A DNA stretch of 64,000 bases from Mixophyes australis (GCA_036250195.1 JAVHZZ010000066.1:62001-126000); one strand, 5' to 3'. Shown: positions 1 to 10,781, counted from the stretch's first letter. The notes: generated by a model not told the origin, from the sequence alone. A program made the numbers and translations.

Positions 1-325
1 TTTGGAAATCCAATTTAGCAACTGGTTGCAGAGGTAAATATATTGGACAGACTGTGGAAACCAAATTAGTATTAAAATTGCTCTCCCTGTTCCTACCTTG
101 TAGTTACGCTACCAAAACGGACTTTCTAAAAAGTGTCCTACGAAGCCAAGTCCATGAATAAAGCCTGTGCACAAGCATTTATTCTTGTATTGTTGCCAAA
201 AACCAATTCCATATGCAATGGCAGCTAAATGTTTCCTGAGTATAGTGTCTCCCTAGAAAAAACAAGTTCACAGGAAGAAAAATAAACTGCTCTACACCAT
301 TTCAGCTATCCAAGTGTCCCTCCGC

Positions 326-341
326 TTTTTTTTTTTTTTTT
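326..341 (+). repeat. Length-variable poly-T tract, first copy
   Basis: Sixteen T between cctccgc and aagtgtg. The tract is present in every unit and varies from about 13 T (units 14, 18, 20) to 26 T (39204-39229). In units 13, 17, 22, 28 and 34 it is interrupted by a single C. It behaves like a mononucleotide microsatellite; nothing else marks it as a retroposon tail. Confidence 0.9.
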
Positions 342-580
342 AAGTGTGAAAATTTTTTGGACTCCATCATTGTCCCATTTCACCATGAATATGTGAACTA
401 GATTTATCATTTTGGAAACCTGCATTGTTTTGCTATGGGCAAGGTCGATTTTTACCTATGTAACCAGAGCACTGTTAGGGTAAAGAAAAGAAAGTATGTT
501 GATTTTGACATAAAGACTGGCAGCAGCATTCTGTTAACATGAGCTGAGATTGTAATAGACTTTTTTCTTTAACTAAACAG

Positions 581-584
581 AAAA
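581..584 (-). terminator. First T4 run downstream of tRNA-iMet, unit 1
   Basis: AAAA on the plus strand is TTTT in the iMet transcript, 65 nt past the gene end. Nearer the gene there is only an interrupted run, TTTCTT (637-642), starting 8 nt after the gene. The same arrangement is seen in nearly all units; in those with cagaaaaaaaac the distal run is T8. Confidence 0.55.
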
Positions 585-649
585 GAAAGAAAGTTTCTAC
601 CACAAGTTTACCAATTTAGGATTGCCTTAGATAATGAAGAAAGAGCAAG

Positions 650-721
650 TAGCAGAGGATGGTTTCGATCCATCGACCTCTGGGTTATGGGCCCAGCACG
701 CTTCCGCTGCGCCACTCTGCT
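650..721 (-). tRNA. tRNA-iMet-CAT: Initiator tRNA-Met (CAT), unit 1, reference copy
   Basis: Initiator tRNA, which brings methionine to the start codon via eIF2 in cytosolic translation. The minus strand folds as a full cloverleaf of 72 nt: acceptor AGCAGAG/CTCTGCT with A1:U72, D arm GCGC/GCGT, anticodon arm CTGGG-CCCATAA-CCCAG, variable AGGTC, T arm GATGG-ATCGAAA-CCATC, discriminator A73. Initiator features visible are A1:U72, the three G:C pairs 29-31:39-41, C33, A54 and A60; elongator tRNA-Met has T54. Internal promoter: A box TGGCGCAGCGG and B box GGATCGAAACC. CCA is not encoded and there is no intron. It is divergent from the tRNA-Asn 160 bp away. This exact sequence is the consensus for the other 60 copies; as I recall it, it matches the vertebrate iMet sequence. 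Variants below use standard tRNA numbering. Confidence 0.98.
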
Positions 722-881
722 AGTCATGCAATGTTTGTTGACTCCTGAAGGTTTGAGGCAACCCAGGAAAGAACCAATATTTATTTTTGTTGGTTGGCAG
801 ATAAAGAACAGTAATGAAATGTCATGAAATTTGTCCGGAATAATGCATTTCAGCCCATGTCATGAACACACGCTGCAAGTT
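722..881. promoter_or_regulatory. Shared 160-bp region between divergent tRNA genes, unit 1
   Basis: The only upstream DNA for both genes, present in 49 units. It contains an AT-rich patch (aatatttattttt) and two copies of atgtcatgaa at 819-828 and 857-866, 63 and 25 bp before tRNA-Asn. A related tcatg lies 2 bp before the iMet 5' end. No certain TATA box is seen. Pol III promoters of tRNA genes are internal, so any upstream effect is inference. Confidence 0.4.
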
Positions 882-907
882 GTCTCTGTGGCGCAATTGG
901 TTAGCGT

Positions 908-948
<41 letters not shown>

Positions 949-955
949 AGGGATG
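882..955 (+). tRNA. tRNA-Asn-GTT: tRNA-Asn (GTT), unit 1, reference description
   Basis: Asparagine elongator tRNA. Full 74-nt cloverleaf: acceptor GTCTCTG/CAGGGAC, D arm GCGC/GCGT, anticodon arm TTCGG-CTGTTAA-CCGAA with GTT at 34-36, variable AGGTT, T arm GGTGG-TTCAAGC-CCACC, discriminator G73. A box TGGCGCAATTGG and B box GGTTCAAGCCC are intact; no intron and no encoded CCA. The consensus of the array differs from the common mammalian tRNA-Asn, as I remember it, at three positions (T17, T25, A57), all CpG-type transitions. This copy also has C72T (ending gatg), leaving a G1.U72 wobble. T4 terminator 11 nt downstream. Confidence 0.97.
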
Positions 956-1746
956 TAGATGACTGGTTTTCATATCAATTTTTAGACATCATCTAATCCA
1001 TCCTCTTGAGGTGTGGGGTGCCTCTGATCCAATTACCTTCATGCCTATCAATGGTGAGTTTAGTTTGTTCTAGACAGTTTTACTCAACTTCATACTTTGG
1101 AAATCCAATTTAGCAACTGGTTGCAGAGGTAAATATATTGGACAGACTGTGGAAACCAAATTAGTATTAAAATTGCTCTCCCTGTTCCTACCTTGTAGTT
1201 ACGCTACCAAAACAGACTTTCTAAAAAGTGTCCTACGAAGCCAAGTCCATGAATAAAGCCTGTGCACAAGCATTTATTCTTGTATTGTTGCCAAAAACCA
1301 ATTCCATATGCAATGGCAGCTAAATGTTTCCTGAGTATAGTGTCTCCCTAGAAAAAACAAGTTCACAGGAAGAAAAATAAACTGCTCTACACCATTTCAG
1401 CTATCCAAGTGTCTCTCCGCTTTTTTTTTTTTTTTTTTAAGTGTGAAATTTTTTTTGACTCCATCATTGTCCCATTTCACCATGAATATGTGAACTAGAT
1501 TTATCATTTTGGAAACCTGCATTGTTTTGCTATGGGCAAGGTCGATTTTTACCTATGTAACCAGAGCACTGTTAGGGTAAAGAAAAGAAAGTATGTTGAT
1601 TTTGACATAAAGACTGGCAGCAGCATTCTGTTAACATGAGCTGAGATTGTAATAGACTTTTTTCTTTAACTAAACAGAAAAGAAACAACATTTCTACCAC
1701 AAGTTTACCAATTTAGGATTGCCTTAGATAATGAAGAAAGAGCAAG
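956..1746. other. Typical 791-bp spacer between units
   Basis: Representative of all spacers. AT-rich, with stops in all frames apart from short chance ORFs. In order: the Asn terminator, a ~460-bp stretch of unrecognised sequence, the T tract, then aaattttttgg, a pyrimidine/purine pair (ttttttcttt and aaaagaaac) and the iMet 3' flank. AATAAA occurs once (catgaataaagcc), but no promoter or ORF goes with it. I see no further tRNA, 5S or snRNA gene. Confidence 0.8.
967..970 (+). terminator. Pol III T4 terminator of tRNA-Asn, unit 1
   Basis: TTTT begins 12 nt after the tRNA-Asn 3' end (agatgactggttttc), followed 10 nt later by T5. It is conserved after all 47 full-length Asn genes, and it remains as an orphan in the twelve units that lost tRNA-Asn. 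The two truncated Asn copies lack it. Confidence 0.85.
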
Positions 1747-1818
1747 TAGCAGAGGATGGTTTCGATCCATCGACCTCTGGGTTATGGGCCCAGCACGCTT
1801 CCGCTGCGCCACTCTGCT
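1747..1818 (-). tRNA. tRNA-iMet-CAT: tRNA-iMet (CAT), unit 2
   Basis: Consensus sequence, all 72 positions. Confidence 0.98.
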
Positions 1819-1978
1819 AGTCATGCAATGTTTGTTGACTCCTGAAGGTTTAAGGCAACCCAGGAAAGGACCAATATTTATTTTTGTTGGTTGGCAGATA
1901 AAGAACAGTAATGAAATGTCATGAAATTTGTCCGTAATAATGCATTTCAGCCCATGTCATGAACACACGCTGCAAGTT

Positions 1979-2004
1979 GTCTCTGTGGCGCAATTGGTTA
2001 GCGT

Positions 2005-2045
<41 letters not shown>

Positions 2046-2052
2046 AGGGACG
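1979..2052 (+). tRNA. tRNA-Asn-GTT: tRNA-Asn (GTT), unit 2
   Basis: First copy with the full array consensus (ending gacg), so it serves as the reference for the others. Confidence 0.98.
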
Positions 2053-2844
2053 TAGATGACTGGTTTTCATATCAATTTTTAGACATCATCTAATCCATCC
2101 TCTTGAGGTGTGGGGTGCCTCTGATCCAATTACCTTCATGCCTATCAATGGTGAGTTTAGTTTGTTCTAGACAGTTTTACTCAACTTCATACTTTGGAAA
2201 TCCAATTTAGCAACTGGTTGCAGAGGTAAATATATTGGACAGACTGTGAAAACCAAATTAGTATTAAAATTGCTCTCCCTGTTCCTACCTTGTAGTTACG
2301 CTACCAAAACGGACTTTCTAAAAAGTGTCCTACGAAGCCAAGTCCATGAATAAAGCCTGTGCACAAGCATTTATTCTTGTATTGTTGCCAAAAACCAATT
2401 CCATATGCAATGGCAGCTAAATGTTTCCTGAGTATAGTGTCTCCCTAGAAAAAACAAGTTCACAGGAAGAAAAATAAACTGCTCTACACCTTTTCAGCTA
2501 TCCAAGTGTCCCTCCGCTTTTTTTTTTTTTTTTTTTAAGTGTGAAAATTTTTTGGACTCCATCATTGTCCCATTTCACCATGAATATGTGAACTAGATTT
2601 ATCATTTTGGAAACCTGCATTGTTTTGCTATGGGCAAGGTCGATTTTTACCTATGTAACCAGAGCACTGTTAGGGTAAAGAAAAGAAAGTATGTTGATTT
2701 TGACATAAAGACTGGCAGCAGCATTCTGTTAACATGAGCTGAGATTGTAATAGACTTTTTTCTTTAACTAAACAGAAAAGAAACAAAGTTTCTACCACAA
2801 GTTTACCAATTTAGGATTGCCTTAGATAATGAAGAAAGAGCAAG

Positions 2845-2916
2845 TAGCAGAGGATGGTTTCGATCCATCGACCTCTGGGTTATGGGCCCAGCACGCTTCC
2901 GCTGCGCCACTCTGCT
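2845..2916 (-). tRNA. tRNA-iMet-CAT: tRNA-iMet (CAT), unit 3, Asn-less unit
   Basis: Consensus sequence. Its divergent tRNA-Asn is gone: upstream DNA is joined at 2938/2939 directly to the flank that normally follows tRNA-Asn. Only 22 bp of the usual upstream sequence remain. Confidence 0.98.
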
Positions 2917-2937
2917 AGTCATGCACTGTTTGTTGAC

Positions 2938-2939
2938 TA
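2938..2939. other. Junction of the 213-bp tRNA-Asn deletion, first instance
   Basis: gttgact is joined to agatgactgg. Compared with unit 1, the equivalent of 744-956 is missing: most of the intergenic region and the whole tRNA-Asn gene. The join lies 93 bp from the iMet start in all twelve short units (3, 6, 9, 12, 13, 16, 21, 27, 33, 38, 51, 52), with one T of microhomology. Confidence 0.95.
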
Positions 2940-3730
2940 GATGACTGGTTTTCATATCAATTTTTAGACATCATCTAATCCATCCTCTTGAGGTGTGGGG
3001 TGCCTCTGATCCAATTACCTTCATGCCTATCAATGGTGAGTTTAGTTTGTTCTAGACAGTTTTACTCAACTTCATACTTTGGAAATCCAATTTAGCAACT
3101 GGTTGCAGAGGTAAATATATTGGACAGACTGTGAAAACCAAATTAGTATTAAAATTGCTCTCCCTGTTCCTACCTTGTAGTTACGCTACCAAAACGGACT
3201 TTCTAAAAAGTGTCCTACGAAGCCAAGTCCATGAATAAAGCCTGTGCACAAGCATTTATTCTTGTATTGTTGCCAAAAACCAATTCCATATGCAATGGCA
3301 GCTAAATGTTTCCTGAGTATAGTGTCTCCCTAGAAAAAACAAGTTCACAGGAAGAAAAATAAACTGCTCTACACCTTTTCAGCTATCCAAGTGTCCCTCC
3401 GCTTTTTTTTTTTTTTTTTTTTAAGTGTGAAAATTTTTTGGACTCCATCATTGTCCCATTTCACCATGAATATGTGAACTAGATTTATCATTTTGGAAAC
3501 CTGCATTGTTTTGCTATGGGCAAGGTCGATTTTTACCTATGTAACCAGAGCACTGTTAGGGTAAAGAAAAGAAAGTATGTTGATTTTGACATAAAGACTG
3601 GCAGCAGCATTCTGTTAACATGAGCTGAGATTGTAATAGACTTTTTTCTTTAACTAAACAGAAAAGAAACAAAGTTTCTACCACAAGTTTACCAATTTAG
3701 GATTGCCTTAGATAATGAAGAAAGAGCAAG

Positions 3731-3802
3731 TAGCAGAGGATGGTTTCGATCCATCGACCTCTGGGTTATGGGCCCAGCACGCTTCCGCTGCGCCACTCTG
3801 CT
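3731..3802 (-). tRNA. tRNA-iMet-CAT: tRNA-iMet (CAT), unit 4
   Basis: Consensus sequence. The intergenic region to tRNA-Asn is 1 bp longer than usual (atgatttg), a mark shared only with unit 8. Confidence 0.98.
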
Positions 3803-3963
3803 AGTTATGCAATGATTTGTTGACTCCTGAAGGTTTGAGGCAACCCAGGAAAGAACCAATATTTATTTTTGTTGGTTGGCAGATAAAGAACAGTAATGAA
3901 ATGTCATGAAATTTGTCCGGAATAATGCATTTCAGCCCATGTCATGAACACATGCTGCAAGTT

Positions 3964-3989
3964 GTCTCTGTGGCGCAATTGGTTAGCGT

Positions 3990-4030
<41 letters not shown>

Positions 4031-4037
4031 AGGGACG
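3964..4037 (+). tRNA. tRNA-Asn-GTT: tRNA-Asn (GTT), unit 4
   Basis: Consensus sequence. Confidence 0.98.
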
Positions 4038-4826
4038 TAGATGACTGGTTTTCATATCAATTTTTAGACATCATCTAATCCATCCTCTTGAGGTGTGGGG
4101 TGCCTCTGATCCAATTACCTTCATGCCTATCAATGGTGAGTTTAGTTTGTTCTAGACAGTTTTACTCAACTTCATACTTTGGAAATCCAATTTAGCAACT
4201 GGTTGCAGAGGTAAATATATTGGACAGACTGTGGAAACCAAATTAGTATTAAAATTGCTCTCCCTGTCCCTACCTTGTAGTTACGCTACCAAAACGGACT
4301 TTCTAAAAAGTGTCCTACGAAGCCAAGTCCATGAATAAAGCCTGTGCACAAGCATTTATTCTTGTATTGTTGCCAAAAACCAATTCCATATGCAATGGCA
4401 GCTAAATGTTTCCTGAGTATAGTGTCTCCCTAGAAAAAACAAATTCACAGGAAGAAAAATAAACTGCTCTACACCATTTCAGCTATCCAAGTGTCCCTCC
4501 GCTTTTTTTTTTTTTTTTAAGTGTGAAAATTTTTTGGACTCCATCATTGTCCCATTTCACCATGAATATGTGAACTAGATTTATCATTTTGGAAACCTGC
4601 ATTGTTTTGCTATGGGCAAGGTCGATTTTTACCTATGTAACCAGAGCACTGTTAGGGTAAAGAAAAGAAAGTATGTTGATTTTGACATAAAGACTGGCAG
4701 CAGCATTCTGTTAACATGAGCTGAGATTGTAATAGACTTTTTTCTTTAACTAAACAGAAAAGAAAGAAAGTTTCTACCACAAGTTTACCAATTTAGGATT
4801 GCCTTAGATAATGAAGAAAGAGCAAG

Positions 4827-4898
4827 TAGCAGAGGATGGTTTCGATCCATCGACCTCTGGGTTATGGGCCCAGCACGCTTCCGCTGCGCCACTCTGCT
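4827..4898 (-). tRNA. tRNA-iMet-CAT: tRNA-iMet (CAT), unit 5
   Basis: Consensus sequence. Confidence 0.98.
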
Positions 4899-5058
4899 AG
4901 TCATGCAATGTTTGTTGACTCCTGAAGGTTTGAGGCAACCCAGGAAAGAACCAATATTTATTTTTGTTGGTTGGCAGATAAAGAACAGTAATGAAATGTC
5001 ATGAAATTTGTCCGGAATAATGCATTTCAGCCCATGTCATGAACACATGCTGCAAGTT

Positions 5059-5084
5059 GTCTCTGTGGCGCAATTGGTTAGCGT

Positions 5085-5125
<41 letters not shown>

Positions 5126-5132
5126 AGGGATG
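5059..5132 (+). tRNA. tRNA-Asn-GTT: tRNA-Asn (GTT), unit 5
   Basis: C72T (ends gatg), as in unit 1; wobble at the first acceptor pair. Confidence 0.96.
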
Positions 5133-5922
5133 TAGATGACTGGTTTTCATATCAATTTTTAGACATCATCTAATCCATCCTCTTGAGGTGTGGGGTGCCT
5201 CTGATCCAATTACCTTCATGCCTATCAATGGTGAGTTTAGTTTGTTCTAGACAGTTTTACTCAACTTCATACTTTGGAAATCCAATTTAGCAACTGGTTG
5301 CAGAGGTAAATATATTGGACAGACTGTGGAAACCAAATTAGTATTAAAATTGCTCTCCCTGTTCCTACCTTGTAGTTACGCTACCAAAACGGACTTTCTA
5401 AAAAGTGTCCTACGAAGCCAAGTCCATGAATAAAGCCTGTGCACAAGCATTTATTCTTGTATTGTTGCCAAAAACCAATTCCATATGCAATGGCAGCTAA
5501 ATGTTTCCTGAGTATAGTGTCTCCCTAGAAAAAACAAGTTCACAGGAAGAAAAATAAACTGCTCTACACCATTTCAGCTATCCAAGTGTCTCTCCGCTTT
5601 TTTTTTTTTTTTTTAAGTGTGAAAATTTTTTTGAGTCCATCATTGTCCCATTTCACCATGAATATGTGAACTAGATTTATCATTTTGGAAACCTGCATTG
5701 TTTTGCTATGGGCAAGGTCGATTTTTACCTATGTAACCAGAGCACTGTTAGGGTAAAGAAAAGAAAGTATGTTGATTTTGACATAAAGACTGGCAGCAGC
5801 ATTCTGTTAACATGAGCTGAGATTGTAATAGACTTTTTTCTTTAACTAAACAGAAAAGAAACAACATTTCTACCACAAGTTTACCAATTTAGGATTGCCT
5901 TAGATAATGAAGAAAGAGCAAG

Positions 5923-5994
5923 TAGCAGAGGATGGTTTCGATCCATCGAAATCTGGGTTATGGGCCCAGCACGCTTCCGTTGCGCCACTCTGCT
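5923..5994 (-). tRNA. tRNA-iMet-CAT: tRNA-iMet (CAT) variant, unit 6, Asn-less
   Basis: Three substitutions: G45T and G46T in the variable loop and G15A in the D loop. G15 and G46 take part in the tertiary core of tRNAs, so folding may be weakened. Stems and B box are intact. tRNA-Asn deleted (join at 6016/6017, with one extra G to A change, actaaatg). Confidence 0.9.
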
Positions 5995-6804
5995 AGTCAT
6001 GCAATGTTTGTTGACTAAATGACTGGTTTTCATATCAATTTTTAGACATCATCTAATCCATCCTCTTGAGGTGTGGGGTGCCTCTGATCCAATTACCTTC
6101 ATGCCTATCAATGGTGAGTTTAGTTTGTTCTAGACAGTTTTACTCAACTTCATACTTTGGAAATCCAATTTAGCAACTGGTTGCAGAGGTAAATATATTG
6201 GACAGACTGTGGAAACCAAATTAGTATTAAAATTGCTCTCCCTGTTCCTACCTTGTAGTTACGCTACCAAAACGGACTTTCTAAAAAGTGTCCTACGAAG
6301 CCAAGTCCATGAATAAAGCCTGTGCACAAGCATTTATTCTTGTATTGTTGCCAAAAACCAATTCCATATGCAATGGTAGCTAAATGTTTCCTGAGTATAG
6401 TGTCTACCTAGAAAAAACAAGTTCACAGGAAGAAAAATAAACTGCTCTACACCATTTCAGCTATCCAAGTGTCCCTCCGCTTTTTTTTTTTTTTTTAAGT
6501 GTGAAAATTTTTTGGACTCCATCATTGTCCCATTTCACCATGAATATGTGAACTAGATTTATCATTTTGGAAACCTGCATTGTTTTGCTATGGGCAAGGT
6601 CGATTTTTACCTATGTAACCAGAGCACTGTTAGGGTAAAGAAAAGAAAGTATGTTGATTTTGACATAAAGACTGGCAGCAGCATTCTGTTAACATGAGCT
6701 GAGATTGTAATAGACTTTTTTCTTTAACTAAACAGAAAAGAAACAAAGTTTCTACCACAAGTTTACCAATTTAGGATTGCCTTAGATAATGAAGAAAGAG
6801 CAAG

Positions 6805-6876
6805 TAGCAGAGGATAGTTTCGATCCATCGACCTCTGGGTTATGGGCCCAGCACGCTTCCGCTGCGCCACTCTGCT
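6805..6876 (-). tRNA. tRNA-iMet-CAT: tRNA-iMet (CAT), unit 7
   Basis: One change, C62T, giving a G.U wobble in the T stem. Confidence 0.96.
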
Positions 6877-7036
6877 AGTCATGCAATGTTTGTTGACTCC
6901 TGAAGGTTTGAGGCAACCCAGGAAAGAACCAATATTTATTTTTGTTGGTTGGCAGATAAAGAACAGTAATGAAATGTCATGAAAATTGTCCGTAATAATG
7001 CATTTCAGCCCATGTCATGAACACACGCTGCAAGTT

Positions 7037-7062
7037 GTCTCTGTGGCGCAATTGGTTAGCGT

Positions 7063-7103
<41 letters not shown>

Positions 7104-7110
7104 AGGGACG
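7037..7110 (+). tRNA. tRNA-Asn-GTT: tRNA-Asn (GTT), unit 7
   Basis: Consensus sequence. Confidence 0.98.
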
Positions 7111-7898
7111 TAGATGACTGGTTTTCATATCAATTTTTAGACATCATCTAATCCATCCTCTTGAGGTGTGGGGTGCCTCTGATCCAATTACCTTCATGCC
7201 TATCAATGGTGAGTTTAGTTTGTTCTAGACAGTTTTACTCAACTTCATACTTTGGAAATCCAATTTAGCAACTGGTTGCAGAGGTAAATATATTGGACAG
7301 ACTGTGGAAACCAAATTAGTATTAAAATTGCTCTCCCTGTTCCTACCTTGTAGTTACGCTACCAAAACGGACTTTCTAAAAAGTGTCCTACGAAGCCAAG
7401 TCCATGAATAAAGCCTGTGCACAAGCATTTATTCTTGTATTGTTGCAAAAAACCAATTCCATATGCAATGGCAGCTAAATGTTTCCTGAGTATAGTGTCT
7501 CCCTAGAAAAAACAAGTTCACAGGAAGAAAAATAAACTGCTCTACACCATTTCAGCTATCCAAGTGTCCCTCCGCTTTTTTTTTTTTTTTAAGTGTGAAA
7601 ATTTTTTGGACTCCATCATTGTCCCATTTCACCATGAATATGTGAACTAGATTTATCATTTTGGAAACCTGCATTGTTTTGCTATGGGCAAGGTCGATTT
7701 TTACCTATGTAACCAGAGCACTGTTAGGGTAAAGAAAAGAAAGTATGTTGATTTTGACATAAAGACTGGCAGCAGCATTCTGTTAACATGAGCTGAGATT
7801 GTAATAGACTTTTTTCTTTAACTAAACAGAAAAGAAACAAAGTTTCTACCACAAGTTTACCAATTTAGGATTGCCTTAGATAATGAAGAAAGAGCAAG

Positions 7899-7970
7899 TA
7901 GCAGAGGATGGTTTCGATCCATCGACCTCTGGGTTATGGGCCCAGCACGCTTCCGCTGCGCCACTCTGCT
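7899..7970 (-). tRNA. tRNA-iMet-CAT: tRNA-iMet (CAT), unit 8
   Basis: Consensus sequence; carries the 1-bp intergenic insertion seen in unit 4. Confidence 0.98.
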
Positions 7971-8131
7971 AGTTATGCAATGATTTGTTGACTCCTGAAG
8001 GTTTGAGGCAACCCAGGAAAGAACCAATATTTATTTTTGTTGGTTGGCAGATAAAGAACAGTAATGAAATGTCATGAAATTTGTCCGGAATAATGCATTT
8101 CAGCCCATGTCATGAACACATGCTGCAAGTT

Positions 8132-8157
8132 GTCTCTGTGGCGCAATTGGTTAGCGT

Positions 8158-8198
<41 letters not shown>

Positions 8199-8205
8199 AG
8201 GGACG
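8132..8205 (+). tRNA. tRNA-Asn-GTT: tRNA-Asn (GTT), unit 8
   Basis: Consensus sequence. Confidence 0.98.
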
Positions 8206-8997
8206 TAGATGACTGGTTTTCATATCAATTTTTAGACATCATCTAATCCATCCTCTTGAGGTGTGGGGTGCCTCTGATCCAATTACCTTCATGCCTATCA
8301 ATGGTGAGTTTAGTTTGTTCTAGACAGTTTTACTCAACTTCATACTTTGGAAATCCAATTTAGCAACTGGTTGCAGAGGTAAATATATTGGACAGACTGT
8401 GGAAACCAAATTAGTATTAAAATTGCTCTCCCTGTTCCTACCTTGTAGTTACGCTACCAAAACGGACTTTCTAAAAAGTGTCCTACGAAGCCAAGTCCAT
8501 GAATAAAGCCTGTGCACAAGCATTTATTCTTGTATTGTTGCCAAAAACCAATTCCATATGCAATGGTAGCTAAATGTTTCCTGAGTATAGTGTCTACCTA
8601 GAAAAAACAAGTTCACAGGAAGAAAAATAAACTGCTCTACACCATTTCAGCTATCCAAGTGTCCCTCCGCTTTTTTTTTTTTTTTTTTTAAGTGTGAAAA
8701 TTTTTTGGACTCCATCATTGTCCCATTTCACCATGAATATGTGAACTAGATTTATCATTTTGGAAACCTGCATTGTTTTGCTATGGGCAAGGTCGATTTT
8801 TACCTATGTAACCAGAGCACTGTTAGGGTAAAGAAAAGAAAGTATGTTGATTTTGACATAAAGACTGGCAGCAGCATTCTAATAACATGAGCTGAGATTG
8901 TAATAGACTTTTTTCTTTAACTAAACAGAAAAGAAACAAAGTTTCTACCACAAGTTTACCAATTTAGGATTGCCTTAGATAATGAAGAAAGAGCAAG

Positions 8998-9069
8998 TAG
9001 CAGAGGATGGTTTCGATCCATCGAAATCTGGGTTATGGGCCCAGCACGCTTCCGCTGCGCCACTCTGCT
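8998..9069 (-). tRNA. tRNA-iMet-CAT: tRNA-iMet (CAT) variant, unit 9, Asn-less
   Basis: G45T and G46T, but G15 is normal, so it is intermediate between consensus and the unit-6 type. tRNA-Asn deleted (join 9091/9092). Confidence 0.92.
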
Positions 9070-9879
9070 AGTCATGCAATGTTTGTTGACTAGATGACTG
9101 GTTTTCATATCAATTTTTAGACATCATCTAATCCATCCTCTTGAGGTGTGGGGTGCCTCTGATCCAATTACCTTCATGCCTATCAATGGTGAGTTTAGTT
9201 TGTTCTAGACAGTTTTACTCAACTTCATACTTTGGAAATCCAATTTATCAACTGGTTGCAGAGGTAAATATATTGGACAGACTGTGGAAACCAAATTAGT
9301 ATTAAAATTGCTCTCCCTGTTCCTACCTTGTAGTTACGCTACCAAAATGGACTTTCTAAAAAGTGTCCTACGAAGCCAAGTCCATGAATAAAGCCTGTGC
9401 ACAAGCATTTATTCTTGTATTGTTGCCAAAAACCAATTCCATATGCAATGGCAGCTAAATGTTTCCTGAGTATAGTGTCTCCCTAGAAAAAACAAGTTCA
9501 CAGGAAGAAAAATAAACTGCTCTACACCATTTCAGCTATCCAAGTGTCCCTCCGCTTTTTTTTTTTTTTTTAAGTGTGAAAATTTTTTGGACTCCATCAT
9601 TGTCCCATTTCACCATGAATATGTGAACTAGATTTATCATTTTGGAAACCTGCATTGTTTTGCTATGGGCAAGGTCGATTTTTACCTATGTAACCAGAGC
9701 ACTGTTAGGGTAAAGAAAAGAAAGTATGTTGATTTTGACATAAAGACTGGCAGCAGCATTCTGTTAACATGAGCTGAGATTATAATAGACTTTTTTCTTT
9801 AACTAAACAGAAAAGAAACAAAGTTTCTACCACAAGTTTACCAATTTAGGATTGCCTTAGATAATGAAGAAAGAGCAAG

Positions 9880-9951
9880 TAGCAGAGGATGGTTTCGATC
9901 CATTGACCTCTGGGTTATGGGCCCAGCACGCTTCCGCTGCGCCACTCTGCT
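9880..9951 (-). tRNA. tRNA-iMet-CAT: tRNA-iMet (CAT), unit 10
   Basis: G49A, a CpG-type change, turns the first T-stem pair (49:65) into A.C. Confidence 0.93.
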
Positions 9952-10111
9952 AGCCATGCAATGTTTGTTGACTCCTGAAGGTTTGAGGCAACCCAGGAAA
10001 GAACCAATATTTATTTTTGTTGGTTGGCAGATAAAGAACAGTAATGAAATGTCATGAAATTTGTCCGTAATAATGCATTTCAGCCCATGTCATGAACACA
10101 CGCTGCAAGTT

Positions 10112-10137
10112 GTCTCTGTGCCGCAATTGGTTAGCGT

Positions 10138-10178
<41 letters not shown>

Positions 10179-10185
10179 AGGGACG
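10112..10185 (+). tRNA. tRNA-Asn-GTT: tRNA-Asn (GTT) variant, unit 10
   Basis: G10C changes the A box to TGCCGCAATTGG and breaks the outer D-stem pair with T25. G10 is strongly conserved in the Pol III A box, so activity may be lower. Confidence 0.9.
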
Positions 10186-10709
10186 TAGATGACTGGTTTT
10201 CTAAGCCAAGTCCATGAATAAAGCCTGTGCACAAGCATTTATTCTTGTATTGTTGCCAAAAACCAATTCCATATGCAATGGTAGCTAAATGTTTCCTGAG
10301 TATAGTGTCTCCCTAGAAAAAACAAGTTCACAGGAAGAAAAATAAACTGCTCTACACCATTTCAGCTATCCAAGTGTCCCTCCGCTTTTTTTTTTTTTTT
10401 TAAGTGTGAAAATTTTTTGGACTCCATCATTGTCCCATTTCACCATGAATATGTGAACTAGATTTATCATTTTGGAAACCTGCATTGTTTTGCTATGGGC
10501 AAGGTCGATTTTTACCTATGTAACCAGAGCACTGTTAGGGTAAAGAAAAGAAAGTATGTTGATTTTGACATAAAGACTGGCAGCAGCATTCTGTTAACAT
10601 GAGCTGAGATTATAATAGACTTTTTTCTTTAACTAAACAGAAAAGAAACAAAGTTTCTACCACAAGTTTACCAATTTAGGATTGCCTTAGATAATGAAGA
10701 AAGAGCAAG

Positions 10710-10781
10710 TAGCAGAGGATGGTTTCGATCCATTGACCTCTGGGTTATGGGCCCAGCACGCTTCCGCTGCGCCACTCTGCT
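10710..10781 (-). tRNA. tRNA-iMet-CAT: tRNA-iMet (CAT), unit 11
   Basis: G49A, as in unit 10, its duplicate 830 bp away. Confidence 0.93.

Larger units (their letters stand above)
1..649. other. Partial spacer of the first unit
   Basis: Begins inside a spacer, at the point equivalent to about base 1097 of the next unit, and runs to the first iMet gene. No gene seen. It includes a T tract at 326-341 and an A4 run at 581-584. Confidence 0.9.
9880..10709. repeat. 830-bp period, first copy
   Basis: The spacer after tRNA-Asn has lost about 265 bp: ggttttc runs straight into taagccaag near 10201. Both tRNA genes are kept, along with the Asn T4 terminator. The next 830 bp repeat this one with no difference I noticed, so it is a very recent tandem duplication. 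Confidence 0.92.

Noticed and set aside
166..172. AATAAA as a poly(A) signal
   Set aside because: No open reading frame, splice pattern or Pol II promoter accompanies it; it is one short match in AT-rich spacer.
326..341. Poly-T tract as the A-tail of a SINE on the minus strand
   Set aside because: No tRNA- or 5S-derived SINE body with A/B boxes adjoins it and no target-site duplication is evident.
380..405. PSE-like element ttcaccatgaatatgtgaac, as in snRNA-type Pol III promoters
   Set aside because: The match is loose, there is no TATA box at the right distance, and no snRNA-like sequence follows.
460..470. A CRISPR-like or other regular short-repeat array
   Set aside because: The only periodicity is the ~1.09-kb unit; there are no short direct repeats with unique spacers.
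650..721. Elongator tRNA-Met
   Set aside because: A54, A60, A1:U72, C33 and the three G:C pairs at 29-31:39-41 are initiator features.
10052..10234. 60-residue ORF on the minus strand (also 10882-11064)
   Set aside because: It reads antisense through tRNA-Asn and into the spacer join. The GGLEPPTFRLTAE-like stretch is the translated complement of a tRNA-Asn gene, a familiar false protein in databases. It exists only because of the deletion in these two units.
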